From contig NZ_MPTA01000006.1 in assembly GCF_001939075.1 (NCBI RefSeq), positions 62,001 through 126,000 on the forward strand: a stretch of DNA of 64,000 bases. Direction: 5' to 3'. Positions 9,338 to 19,053 of this stretch are shown in pieces; within the stretch, counting starts at the first letter, position 1, and every line of letters begins with the position of its first letter. Origin of the DNA: Paenisporosarcina indica (GTDB taxonomy: Bacteria; Bacillota; Bacilli; Bacillales_A; Planococcaceae). A model generated the notes under the pieces. The model was given only the letters and a program-made list of their open reading frames with translations. It was not told where the DNA came from and ran no database searches. A program made the translations under genes and the position numbers.

Positions 9338-9637
9338 CTATAGAGTGGGCAAGTTTATTGCGGTTTCAATATTTTGTAGACTTAATTCGGTTTGCTTGTC
9401 AAGATCCCATGCATGATACCAGCCTTTTTCCATCATATAATTTGATATTATTTCATGCATATTAAGAGATTCCTCTAAATGTTGAGTAAGGATAGCTTTA
9501 ATCTCTGGTGTTCCTGACTCAGTAACGGCCATGGCATAATTTCTGACGCCACTTTTAGCTGAATTCAGTAAATCCATTGCTACAACTTGGTCAGTCAGAG
9601 CATCCATGCCAGTTATATTTTTAATTATCGGATTCAT
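9338..9637 (-). CDS. CotF-family spore coat protein
   Basis: The 99-residue protein has the CotF-like pattern MDLLNSAKSGVRNYAMAVTE, then LEESLNMHEIISNYMMEKGW and a C-terminal YHAWDL. It is a small helical protein expected in the spore coat. It lies 13 bases after a smaller coat partner and downstream of a broken adhB, the same neighbourhood as the yraG-yraF-adhB group of Bacillus subtilis, where similar coat proteins flank an alcohol dehydrogenase. Expression is presumably late in the mother cell; no sigma-K promoter could be confirmed. Confidence 0.8.
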   Translation of the reverse strand: MNPIIKNITGMDALTDQVVAMDLLNSAKSGVRNYAMAVTESGTPEIKAILTQHLEESLNMHEIISNYMMEKGWYHAWDLDKQTELSLQNIETAINLPTL

Positions 9638-9650
9638 GTTCTTTCATCTC

Positions 9651-9848
9651 CTAATTAGGCTTTGCTTTAGATAGGATGGAAGCAAACTCCTGTAATTGTC
9701 TAGTGGAAGTATCAACGTCTTGTTGCAAAATATTTTTTAGTTCTTCATCTGATACATAGCCTTTCATTGTTTTGGACTTAGTTAAACAAAGGGTTTTAAA
9801 TGCGGTCATTTCTTGTACTTCAAGTACTTCATGTAATGCGTAATCCAC
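9651..9848 (-). CDS. Small CotF-partner coat protein (YraG-like)
   Basis: This 65-residue helical protein (MDYALHEVLEVQEMTAFKTL...) resembles the short half that in Bacillus sits directly before the CotF-like protein. A GGAGG site precedes the ATG. It lies between the adhB pseudogene (18 bases upstream) and the CotF-like gene. It is probably co-transcribed and incorporated in the spore coat. Confidence 0.65.
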   Translation of the reverse strand: MDYALHEVLEVQEMTAFKTLCLTKSKTMKGYVSDEELKNILQQDVDTSTRQLQEFASILSKAKPN

Positions 9849-9866
9849 TATACAAACCTCCTTTAT

Positions 9867-10991
9867 TTAGGTTTTCAGAACGACCTTTATACAATTATCC
9901 GTCCTTCTGTCAAAGATTTCATAGCCTCGTTTAGCTTCACTCAATGGAAGTACATGACTTACTACATCACTTGGATCGATTTTACCTGTAGAAACTAACT
10001 CGAACATATATGGCATATAGTGGATAACCGGAGCTTGCCCTGAGCGAATATTCACATTGCGCTGGAAAATATCCCCTAGTGGGAAACCGTTATACCTTCC
10101 TCCCACCAGTAACTTGAATTGTTCCACCTTTTCTAACCGCTTGGGAAGCAATGACAAATGCACTCATGGTTACACCGTGAAGCTTTAATCCGCTTGCAAG
10201 GAACTCTCAATCGCTCATTTTCCCATCCATGCCCACTGCGTCAATGACCACGTCAGCTCCACCCTTAGTCATTTCCAAAAGATGCATTCCGACATTTTCG
10301 TATTGCTCAATATTTACGGTTTCTACGTTGTTTGTACGTTTGGCATGCTGTAAGCGGTAATCAATAAAATCAACAGCTATTACTCACTTTGCCCCTTTTA
10401 GCCAACAAAACTTTTGAGCAAAAAGGCCGACTGGACCGCAGCCAAGAACGATTACAGTAGCCGTTTTTAACACCCGCATTGTCCACACTCCAGTAACCAG
10501 TAGTCATGGCATCGGCGATTTAATTTTTCATCAGGTTCTTCACATGTTTCAGAAATTTTAAAATGGGTGAAATTAGCAAAAGGCACTCGTAAATATTCGG
10601 CTTGTCCACCAGGGTAGCCGCCGGCAGTACCTGAGTAGCCGAAATAAGCTCCTATTTCTCCATTATCATTGGAATTATCACATTGGCTCCCAAGATGGTT
10701 TATACAATAGACACATTCACCGCAGGCAATATTAAAAGGAATAATGACTCTGTCTCCCTTTTTCACCTTTGTAACACCGGGTCCGACCTCTTCTACAATC
10801 CCCATTGGTTCATGCCCGATTACATAATCCTCTTGCAAATTAGGAATCATTCCATGGATCAAATGCAAATCAGATCCACAAATCGCTGTGCTTGTTACTT
10901 TAATAATCATGTCATCTGGTTTTTCAATCCGAGGATTTGGAACTACTTTGACTTCAACATTCTTGGTGCCTTGATACGTTACTGCCTTCAT
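9867..10991 (-). pseudogene. Zinc-dependent alcohol dehydrogenase (AdhB-like), disrupted
   Basis: The N-terminal half is intact (10467-10991). It has ICGSDLHL with the zinc Cys, GHEPMGIVEEVG, and the structural zinc cysteines in CGECVYC. After about residue 165 the reading frame shifts. Between 10163 and 10470 the conserved NAD site (VLGCGPVGLFAQ) is readable in another frame with stops, and the C-terminal 98 codons (GQAPVIHYM...DPSDVVSHVLPL) are again open. A full-length family member is about 375-380 residues, which the region would encode if the lesions were repaired. The gene has a good AGGAGG site, so it probably decayed recently. Confidence 0.85.
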
Positions 10992-11267
10992 CTAGACAAC
11001 CTCCTAAGTTATTGTTCATCTGGTGTTCGATCAAACATCCCTTTTCTATTCGTTTCACCCGGGAACAATTTCATGTTGCCGATCATTATGGTATTTTTCA
11101 TGAATTTCTTAAATCGGTATCTTCAGTCGGGAGAAACAGGTACCTGTGGAAGAAACAATTAAACCCACAGCATCCAACACGATGAAAAATTTATCAAGAA
11201 CCAGGCACTAAAAAAAAGTTTCATCATATATAGGGGATATACGTTCGGATTTGATGAGGAGGATATC

Positions 11268-12365
11268 ATGCAACCTATGTTACCTATGGAAAAATATTTT
11301 GGGCAGTTTGAACTGGTGCATGCTTTTTATGGGGCTATGCCTACAGGTGTCAGCGTTTCCGAAATCGGTCGTATTTTTGTTTGCTTTCCAAAATGGGGAG
11401 ACGACGTTCAATTTACTGTGGCGGAAATTGTTGAGGGTGAATTGCAGCCTTATCCCAGTTTAGAAACTAATTTGGTTAATACCGAGAATATTACGATGTC
11501 TTTCGTCAGTGTCCAAAGTATCGTTGCTGATGGAAGAGGAACACTTTGGGTACTGGATACAGGAGCACCAAATTTTTCTGAACCTATTCAAGGGGGAGCA
11601 AAATTAGTTGCTGTTGATTTAAGCACGAATACAATAAGGAGAGTATATACCTTTACAGAAGACGTTGTCTTACCAACAACTTATTTGAATGATGTCCGAT
11701 TGGATTTCCGGGTTGGAAAAGCAGGTTATGCATATATAACGGATTCTTCTTCCAGAGGGCCAGGGGGCATTATCGTCGTAGATTTAGAAAACGGGAACGC
11801 GTTTAGACGGTTAAATGGGGCAATATCAACTTCACCTGATCCCTATTTTTTACCGAAAGTAGAAGGTGAAATTTTGATGAATCGAAACCCGGATGGCTCG
11901 ACTTTCCCATTTAGATTGGCTTCCGATAGTTTAGCGATTTCTCCTGATGGAAAGGTTTTATTTTATGCTCCACTAACCAGCCGTCAGCTGTTCTCGATCT
12001 CAACAGAAGCCCTAAGAGACACAAGGATACAGGACATGAATTTATCCCATTATGTGCAGTATTGGGGGGAAAAAGGTGCGTCTGATGGCATGATCACCGG
12101 CGCAAAAGGAACTGTTTATGCGGGAGACTATGAAAACAATAGTATCCGGAAGATATTGCCGAATGGCACAATGGAAACCATCGCACATGACCCGAGAATT
12201 TTATGGCCGGATACTTTTTCGATTGGCCCCGATCAATACTTATATGTCATTGTGAATCAATTACATCGGCAGGCGAGATTTCATTATGGAAGAGACCTGC
12301 GGGAAAAACCATACAGTTTACTTCGTATGAGAATTGATGAATTCCCTGCTCCTACCTTTTCATAA
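11268..12365 (+). CDS. Major royal jelly/yellow family beta-propeller protein
   Basis: The 365-residue protein matches the MRJP/yellow family: LWVLDTGAPNF, TYLNDVRLDF, AYITDSSSRGPGGIIVVDL, the run DSLAISPDGKVLFYAPLTSR, and the C-terminal LWPDTFSIGPDQYLYVIVNQ. These are six-bladed propellers found sporadically in bacteria, with possible lactonase-like or ligand-binding roles. No signal peptide is seen, so it is probably cytoplasmic. ATG at 11268 follows GAGGAGG by five bases. It is a lone gene, and scattered distribution suggests horizontal gain. Confidence 0.8.
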   Translation: MQPMLPMEKYFGQFELVHAFYGAMPTGVSVSEIGRIFVCFPKWGDDVQFTVAEIVEGELQPYPSLETNLVNTENITMSFVSVQSIVADGRGTLWVLDTGAPNFSEPIQGGAKLVAVDLSTNTIRRVYTFTEDVVLPTTYLNDVRLDFRVGKAGYAYITDSSSRGPGGIIVVDLENGNAFRRLNGAISTSPDPYFLPKVEGEILMNRNPDGSTFPFRLASDSLAISPDGKVLFYAPLTSRQLFSISTEALRDTRIQDMNLSHYVQYWGEKGASDGMITGAKGTVYAGDYENNSIRKILPNGTMETIAHDPRILWPDTFSIGPDQYLYVIVNQLHRQARFHYGRDLREKPYSLLRMRIDEFPAPTFS

Positions 12366-12564
12366 TAATCATAAACGAAGGTAGCTATCCCTCATCATAG
12401 AGCAGCCTTTTTTGTCAGTTAAAATCCGTCTCATAAGTTTCTCGGAGGACCATTGTGCATCTCATAATGGCAAAGAAAAGCTAATGATTTCCATTAGTTT
12501 TAGCGGCGTACTCTCCAGTTGGTAATAAAAACTATATATTCAAATCTACGTTTCCAATAATTGC

Positions 12565-12633
12565 AAAAAAAAAATCCCCCTCACATCACGAAGTGATTGT
12601 AAACGTTGATACATCAATGTTTATAGAGGAGGG
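12565..12633 (-). terminator. Three-stem terminator-like structure
   Basis: Read on the minus strand, an outer CCCTC/GAGGG stem encloses two hairpins (ATAAACATTGAT paired with ATCAACGTTTA, and ATCAC-ttc-GTGAT). It is followed by TTTTTTTTTT. The form is that of a strong intrinsic terminator with a three-way junction, yet no gene ends just upstream of it. Confidence 0.5.
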
Positions 12634-13496
12634 TAATGAAGAAACAATATTTCTAAGACTCAACTACAGGAGTAGAGGGTCTTTTTGTATTAAGCGTTGG
12701 CTTTTCTCTCTTGCCGAGGCTTTTTCTAACTGGTTTAAATTACTTATATTTAGTCACTAATAATGTTCGTAGAACTTTTTTCCGTATTTCACTTCAGGTC
12801 TCTACTCAAAGTGAACCTTGAGAAAAGATGTTACCCTTAATTTGCCAAAGTCTATTTTGAAACTCCACATATTTCATCATTAGACTTATTTTTGAGTTGC
12901 AATGTGTAACAAAACTCGTCCTTTTCTGAACACGATACTAGTGGATCATAAATATATCATTTTGATTCAATTGCGTGTAATAAAACTCTGATCATTTTTC
13001 GATGTTCATTAACCTGGACGATACATTCTTATGTAATAGTTGATGTAGGATTAAAGCGAAATTAGAATTATCGAAAAAAGCTATGATTCACATTTGATCA
13101 TCGCTTAATATATGTTCTCTAAGTTTCTGCCGTTTAATTTGGTTTCATATCTCATTAGTAACTCGTTCGAAAACAGACCAATTCCCTCGTTTAGCCTACT
13201 GCTTTGGCTGGATATTCAACCTTTTTGCGTTAGTCCTCTTAGATCAACTCCATGATGTCTTAGAAAAGAATCTTTCACCAGCACTAACATCATAATATTT
13301 GGCATTCAAACTGGATTTTTTATTAGTCCTTTTTGGTATTTTTTTATCTTAGGAAATTTTACGATTTAATGGAAATAATTTCCCCCATTACCTCTATATT
13401 TTCTGAATTTACAGTGTAGAAAAGATAATTAAAGCCTCCCCAGTTAATGGATTCTTGTTTTGAGGCTATTATTCATACTGTTTATATCGTCATTCT
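12634..13496. other. AT-rich intergenic region, no recognisable gene
   Basis: All frames are closed by stops. Short fragments on the minus strand (13110-13260) look like decayed coding sequence but match no family I can name. The region separates the three-stem structure from the SgrR-like gene. Confidence 0.4.
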
Positions 13497-15170
13497 TTAT
13501 TCTAACTGTGGTCTAACCCACAACTTAGAAAAGTCGACATAGCCAAAATGCTTAATACTGATGTTCATCAAATCTACTGAAAATGGGATTTGGCGTTTTT
13601 CGTAATAGAGCGGAATCATAATTGATGATTCCAATAAAACTTTTTCTACTTTTAAATTTAAAGCTGTCCATTCATGAAATGGCGTATGGGCATACTCATT
13701 CAGATAATTAGTCAAGATGTGATCTGTTTTTATAATTTTGGCTAGTGGAGAATATCCATTTTTCAAAAATTGATAAAAGGAAAAGTCTTGATTCATTTCG
13801 AAAACTTCCCCATGAATAAATAGGTCCACTTGTTGGTTCTCTTCACTATTGGTTACAGTATCTTCAAATGAAACCCATTTAATTTCCACGGGAACACCCT
13901 CAGCATCAAATATTTCTTTCAGCCAATGGGTTGTTTGTTCCGTGTAATTTACGAGCTTCATAATGAGAGTTCCAGTGAAATCAGGGTACTTCACTTTTGG
14001 AACTGTATAGCCTTGATTTTGACCAATAAGACAACTTTTATTGTTTGGAAATGCACGAGGGTGTACACGTGTAATATTATGTCGATGCTTTGAAATAATG
14101 TGATGTATGTAATCTCTCACTTCTTTTCGTTGAATGTCAGACTTGCGGAAAGTATTCATAATAACGACTCCAAACCCTGAATCACTTTCAACTTCAACTG
14201 TATCTTTTCCAACTTCTTGTGTTGAAGAGCGGTAAACGATATCAAAATCTTTAGGCACTTGCACAAATTCCACTTCATCGAGTAATGGTCTTTCTTGAAA
14301 ATAATCTTTAAAAGCAAATAAGGTTGTCTTTAAATCATGGTTATTTTCAGCATAAAAGGCGCCAGTCCCAAACACTTGATCTTTACTTTCTTTGTAAATG
14401 CTTGCATTCAAAGTGCCCAGCATTTGCAGACAATAGTTACAACCCTTTGGGAAATAAATATCAAGTATTAAAGGAGCAACAACCTTTATTTCCTTTACAG
14501 GTTCCCACAGATCCTGAAAATGAACATCCCTTCGAAGTTTCTCTAAACATTCAACCACATCTTCTGCAACTAAAATCGAGCCGTCATGAAATTTAACATC
14601 TTTTTTTATATAAAGTCTAAGACTTGTGGGGCATTCATCCCAACTATGTGCCAGTTCTGGATAAATCAATCCCCGTTCATCAACTGCGACCAATCGATTA
14701 AAGACATTCGCAACCATATTTGCGCTATGTACCTCTGCTGCTTTTAACGGGTGCATGGTTAATAAAGGATAGCGTCTTGGGATAATTAATTTGTCTATCT
14801 CATTTGCACTTTGAAAATACCCTAGTTTTGATCGAAACTTATTCATTAAACGAAGTTTGCTATCTTTTGACCAGTCGAATAAAAGATACTTACTACTTGT
14901 TTCGACAGGTTCATCCTCAATCATCTTCAGCAGCTGTTCTTCAAATATTTCTTCTACATCTTTTATCCATTGTAGTTTCGAAACATTTCCACGTCCTTTA
15001 CCAGGTGTGAAGGTTAGCCAACCTTGAGTGCTCCATTTTTGTATGTAACGTGTTGTCTGTTTTGGACTTAGATGAAGGACTTCTGCTATTTCCTCTTTTT
15101 TTATGTTGCCTGACGATACAGAGTTCCATAATGTTAAAAGATAATAATCCATTTTAACCTCCTCTGACAT
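13497..15170 (-). CDS. SgrR-like regulator: winged helix plus solute-binding domain
   Basis: The 557-residue protein has an N-terminal DNA-binding domain (about 8-50, EIAEVLHLSPKQTTRYIQKW) followed by an SBP_bac_5 type solute-binding domain (about 155-555, with YPLLTMHPLKAAEVHSANM, the ELAHSW motif and FHDGSILVAEDVVECL). This is the architecture of SgrR transcription regulators, which sense a small ligand and control a sugar-phosphate stress or efflux gene. It faces the MFS gene at 15253 with an 82-base divergent promoter region, so the exporter is its likely target. The ligand is unknown. Confidence 0.8.
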   Translation of the reverse strand: MSEEVKMDYYLLTLWNSVSSGNIKKEEIAEVLHLSPKQTTRYIQKWSTQGWLTFTPGKGRGNVSKLQWIKDVEEIFEEQLLKMIEDEPVETSSKYLLFDWSKDSKLRLMNKFRSKLGYFQSANEIDKLIIPRRYPLLTMHPLKAAEVHSANMVANVFNRLVAVDERGLIYPELAHSWDECPTSLRLYIKKDVKFHDGSILVAEDVVECLEKLRRDVHFQDLWEPVKEIKVVAPLILDIYFPKGCNYCLQMLGTLNASIYKESKDQVFGTGAFYAENNHDLKTTLFAFKDYFQERPLLDEVEFVQVPKDFDIVYRSSTQEVGKDTVEVESDSGFGVVIMNTFRKSDIQRKEVRDYIHHIISKHRHNITRVHPRAFPNNKSCLIGQNQGYTVPKVKYPDFTGTLIMKLVNYTEQTTHWLKEIFDAEGVPVEIKWVSFEDTVTNSEENQQVDLFIHGEVFEMNQDFSFYQFLKNGYSPLAKIIKTDHILTNYLNEYAHTPFHEWTALNLKVEKVLLESSIMIPLYYEKRQIPFSVDLMNISIKHFGYVDFSKLWVRPQLE

Positions 15171-15252
15171 AAGTGGACATATATAAATAAATTGTCTATT
15201 TTTAGGTACTCGAGTCTAGTTTAATATACAAAAGACAGAGGAGGTATGCAAC

Positions 15253-16509
15253 ATGAATTGGAAAGACTATCCACAAAATATTAAGGTCCGTTTAATAACT
15301 TCTTTTTTTAATCGAGCTGTATCTTCTGCAGTGATGCCATTTATGGCATTATTCTTTGCTCAAGAAATGAGTAAGGTATGGGCTGGACTGTTTTTGGTAT
15401 TCACGGTAATCATTAGTTTTTTTATAAATCTAATTGGTGGGTATATATCCGATCGATTCCCACGAAAGAGTGTATTAGTAACAACCGCTTCTTTAAGTGC
15501 AGTGATGTTTTTATTGATGACCATTAGCTTATTTCCTATAAATAATGTAATTTGGCTGTTTGCCACTGCTTATGTAGCGTTTGTCATGACAAGTAGTTTG
15601 GGACGACCTGCAATGCATGCCATTATTATTGATTCCACTACCCCGGAGAATCGGAAGGCTGTTTATGCCATTGAATATTGGCTAGTGAATTTATCCATGG
15701 CTATTGGTGCTGCATTGGGTGGCTTGTTATACGTGAATCATCAAATTGAGTTATTCATCCTACTGACAATCACATCTGTGACTCTCCCAATTGCTTATCA
15801 CATTTGGCTGATAGATGAACATACAACTCGTTTAGAAAAGCAGCACCAAAATGTGGTAATAGATTTAATTCAAAATTATAAAGTGGCTTTTCAAGATCGA
15901 CCATTCGTCAAGGTGGTTGTAGGGTCAATGTTCATTTTTGCTGCGGAGTTTTCTTTAAATAGCTATATAGGTGTTCGACTTGCAGAAACATTTAAGTCCG
16001 TAACTATTGGTGATTTTGAATTAGGTGGAGTACGTATGTTAAGTATTCTAAATATCGAAAATATGTTACTCGTAGTGTTCTTCACATTTTTTATTACTAA
16101 ATTTACTAATCGATTCAGCAAACAAAAAATGTTGCTAATTGGACTCATTATTTATGGAATCGGTTATGTAACGATTACTTCTGCAAATTCATGGTATATG
16201 CTTGTTATCTTTGGTTTCATCGCGACGATCGGTGAACTAATTTACTCTCCTATTCGAAATGCTGAAGAAGCGAATATGATGCCAGCCGATAAAAGAGGGT
16301 CCTACTCGGCATTTTCTAATCTGTCATTCTCTGGAGCCGACTTGATTGCGAGATCCACAATCATTATAGGCGCATTCTTAATTCCAACGATGATGTCTGT
16401 ATACATTGGAATCCTCTTGATGATTGGTATTTTCCTTATCTATTCTGGGTTATTTTTGAAAAGCTCAATGCCAATAAAAAATATAAAGGCTATTTGGCGG
16501 CAGCAATGA
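15253..16509 (+). CDS. MFS transporter (DHA1-like) beside an SgrR-type regulator
   Basis: The 418-residue protein has about twelve TM helices and the MFS motif A between TM2 and TM3 (GGYISDRFPRKSVLV). ATG follows GAGGAGG with good spacing. Divergent arrangement with the SgrR-like gene suggests ligand-dependent expression and an efflux role, perhaps for a sugar or sugar analogue. Its 3' third (from 16135) is the parent-like version of two fragments elsewhere in the window (24291-24455 and 35302-35645), so related genes have been copied and broken. Confidence 0.8.
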   Translation: MNWKDYPQNIKVRLITSFFNRAVSSAVMPFMALFFAQEMSKVWAGLFLVFTVIISFFINLIGGYISDRFPRKSVLVTTASLSAVMFLLMTISLFPINNVIWLFATAYVAFVMTSSLGRPAMHAIIIDSTTPENRKAVYAIEYWLVNLSMAIGAALGGLLYVNHQIELFILLTITSVTLPIAYHIWLIDEHTTRLEKQHQNVVIDLIQNYKVAFQDRPFVKVVVGSMFIFAAEFSLNSYIGVRLAETFKSVTIGDFELGGVRMLSILNIENMLLVVFFTFFITKFTNRFSKQKMLLIGLIIYGIGYVTITSANSWYMLVIFGFIATIGELIYSPIRNAEEANMMPADKRGSYSAFSNLSFSGADLIARSTIIIGAFLIPTMMSVYIGILLMIGIFLIYSGLFLKSSMPIKNIKAIWRQQ

Positions 16510-16517
16510 ATAAAACA

Positions 16518-17041
16518 GGGGACGGTTCTTTTGCTTCTTTTTTAGTGAAACTCGTATCGCTGTTCCCATTTGTAAGGGAGGACAAAATAGAATTTTGGGT
16601 ACCAGGTTCTAACGTGAATGATTCTTATAATGTAGCTTCAGATAGCTAGGGGTGGAAATGGAGGAGTTCTGATGATCGAGAAATCGATTGAGGGGCTTTT
16701 TCTTTTGGGCTTGTGCCTAGATTTATTGTTTCTTAACCCCATTGATTCGTCTAAATTGGATGGTTTACTATCATTGTACGTTGCAAGATGAAATTATAGG
16801 TCAGTCAACAAGCGTTACGGTACATCCTATTAAAAACGAAGGGACATATTGGCCAAATTTATCAAAAACTTTTTTATATAAAAAGTAGACACCAGACTCG
16901 GGTTATGGGTTTTCAGCGTTTATATTCATCGAAACAAAAAATCCCAATTTTTGACCATTACCACTTTTACTAGTACAGTCTAGGGATAATTCACAACATA
17001 CTTTTAACACATAGGAAGGAGGAAGCAAGAGAACCGTCCCC
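16518..17041. repeat. 524-bp element with 20-bp terminal inverted repeats
   Basis: The left end GGGGACGGTTCTTTTGCTTC (16518-16537) is matched by an inverted copy at 17022-17041 with one mismatch. The inside carries a copy of the ACCAGGTTCT motif (16606) shared with other hairpins in this window, and a short open frame on the plus strand (about 16762-16888) ending KNEGTYWPNLSKTFLYKK that I cannot assign. No transposase is present. It looks like a non-autonomous mobile or REP-type unit inserted just after the MFS gene. Confidence 0.6.
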
Positions 17042-17060
17042 TTGCTTCCTGGACTCCTTT

Positions 17061-18263
17061 CTATTTAAACAATTGAGGAATTCCATTCATTAATGAGTAA
17101 ACGCCCATTATCGCCATTGTAATAACAATGATTGCTCCAAAAATTGTCAGCCATAATGGATGTTTATAATCTCCAACAATTTTAATTTTATAAGCTGCTA
17201 CTAACATAACCCCTAGTGCAATTGGTAAAATAAGACCATTTAGTGATCCAACTAGAATAAGAATAAGGACTGGTCGACCGATAAAGACAAATACTAAAGT
17301 TGAAACTGCAATAAACCCAATGATTATTTTTTTATGATGCTTCTCTAACCAAGGGTGAAAGGTACGAATAAATGAAACGGATGTGTAGGCTGCTCCAACT
17401 ACTGACGTAATTGCTGCTGCCCACATAACGATTCCGAATATCTTATAGCCAATATTACCAGCGGCTAGTTGGAAAACAGAGGCTGGTGGATTTGAAGGGT
17501 CCAACTTTAACCCTTGAGAGACAACACCTAACACAGCTAGAAATAGAATAATTCGCATAACAGAAGCAATTCCTATCCCGAATATTGAACTACGTGTTAC
17601 CTCGGGTAATGCCTCTTTTCCTTTTATCCCTGCGTCAATTAAACGGTGACCACCAGCAAATGTGATATAACCTCCAACTGTTCCGCCCACCAAAGTAACA
17701 ATTGCTAAAATACTAATATTATCGGGTACAAAGGTTTTTATAACCGCCTCCCCGTACGGAGGCGTTGCCGTAAACATCACGTACAACGTTAAACCAATCA
17801 TAACAAAACCTAACACTTGCGCGAACTTGTCCATCGCTTTGCCTGCTTCACGAACTATAAAAATACCAATTGCAAGGATACCACTGAGAATCGCTCCTAA
17901 TTCTGCAGAGATCCCAAACAAAACATTTGTCCCTAGTCCAGCTCCTGCAATATTTCCGATGTTAAAGGCTAGACCACCTATAACAACCAAAAACGCTAGA
18001 AAATAACCCAGACCTGGCAATAAATCATTTGCTATATCTTGGGCACGTTTTTCAGAAACGGCAATAATTCGCCAAATGTTTATTTGAGCACCGATATCAA
18101 TAATAATTGAAATTAGTATTACGAATCCAAAACTTGCAAGAAGTGACTCTGTGAAAACGGTTGTTTGCGTCAAGAAACCTGGCCCAATTGCAGATGTCGC
18201 CATTAAGAAAGCAGCACCCAGTAATACACTACGATTTGTATTCTTCATCTTTACCTTTTTCAT
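17061..18263 (-). CDS. NRAMP-like permease of the pxp operon (YcsG-like)
   Basis: The 400-residue protein has about eleven TM helices and the NRAMP-like N-terminus SAIGPGFLTQTTVFTESL. It is the last gene of the operon pxpB-pxpC-pxpA-permease, 19 bases after pxpA. In Bacillus subtilis the equivalent ycsG lies in the same cluster with ycsF, kipI and kipA. By context it may import the substrate (5-oxoproline or a related compound) or a cofactor metal. The usual DPGN motif of metal transporters is not seen here, which argues against a simple Mn/Fe transporter. Confidence 0.75.
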   Translation of the reverse strand: MKKVKMKNTNRSVLLGAAFLMATSAIGPGFLTQTTVFTESLLASFGFVILISIIIDIGAQINIWRIIAVSEKRAQDIANDLLPGLGYFLAFLVVIGGLAFNIGNIAGAGLGTNVLFGISAELGAILSGILAIGIFIVREAGKAMDKFAQVLGFVMIGLTLYVMFTATPPYGEAVIKTFVPDNISILAIVTLVGGTVGGYITFAGGHRLIDAGIKGKEALPEVTRSSIFGIGIASVMRIILFLAVLGVVSQGLKLDPSNPPASVFQLAAGNIGYKIFGIVMWAAAITSVVGAAYTSVSFIRTFHPWLEKHHKKIIIGFIAVSTLVFVFIGRPVLILILVGSLNGLILPIALGVMLVAAYKIKIVGDYKHPLWLTIFGAIIVITMAIMGVYSLMNGIPQLFK

Positions 18264-18282
18264 GTGTATTCTCCTTTATTTC

Positions 18283-19053
18283 TTATTTGAACGCTGAAAT
18301 CTTTCTTACATTGACTTCAGAAGTTTTCAAAGTTTCAGAAATACGTCGAGCAAAATCAAGCGCGTGAATGCCATCCCCGTGAATACATACAGTGTCTGCT
18401 ACTATTAAAACTTCAGTTCCAGCGGTGCTAATAACCTTCCCTTCTTTAACCATTCGAACAACTTGTTGAATGGCAGTATCGGTTTGTGTTATTAAAGCAT
18501 TCTTCTCTTTTCGACTGGTTAGCGTTCCATCAGTTTGATACGTGCGATCAGAGAACACCTCATTCGCTGTACGTAAACCAATCTTTGCACCTGCTTTCAC
18601 AATCTCACTACCTGATAATCCAAATAGAACTAATTCGGGATTCACCGCATATATAGCTTCTGCAATTGCTTCTGATAAAGCAGGGTCAGTTGCAGCCATG
18701 TTAAAGAGTGCACCGTGTGGTTTTACATGTTGCATTACGCCACCTTCAGCTTTTACAAATCCATACAATGCCCCAATTTGGTACACAACAATTTCATAAG
18801 CCTCTTGCGGAGTAATGATAATATTTCTTCTCCCAAAGCCTGTTAAGTCTTGAAATCCTGGATGCGCGCCAATTCCAACATCTTTATCCAAAGCAAGTTT
18901 GACCGTTTTTCGCATCGTTGCAGGATCGCCAGCATGAAAACCACATGCTATATTCGCAGACGTCACAAAATCTAAAATTTCTTCATCATTCCCCATCTTA
19001 TAAGCACCAAAACTCTCGCCCATATCGCAGTTCAAATCAACTTGATATTTCAT
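18283..19053 (-). CDS. pxpA: 5-oxoprolinase subunit PxpA (LamB/YcsF family)
   Basis: The 256-residue protein begins [19 protein letters not shown], the family signature, and continues with [14 protein letters not shown] and VKPHGALFN. PxpA works with PxpB and PxpC to open 5-oxoproline to glutamate in an ATP-dependent reaction, repairing damage to glutamine and glutamate. Length agrees with the family (about 250). Its start directly abuts the pxpC stop (19054), so the genes are translationally coupled. Confidence 0.92.
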   Translation of the reverse strand: MKYQVDLNCDMGESFGAYKMGNDEEILDFVTSANIACGFHAGDPATMRKTVKLALDKDVGIGAHPGFQDLTGFGRRNIIITPQEAYEIVVYQIGALYGFVKAEGGVMQHVKPHGALFNMAATDPALSEAIAEAIYAVNPELVLFGLSGSEIVKAGAKIGLRTANEVFSDRTYQTDGTLTSRKEKNALITQTDTAIQQVVRMVKEGKVISTAGTEVLIVADTVCIHGDGIHALDFARRISETLKTSEVNVRKISAFK

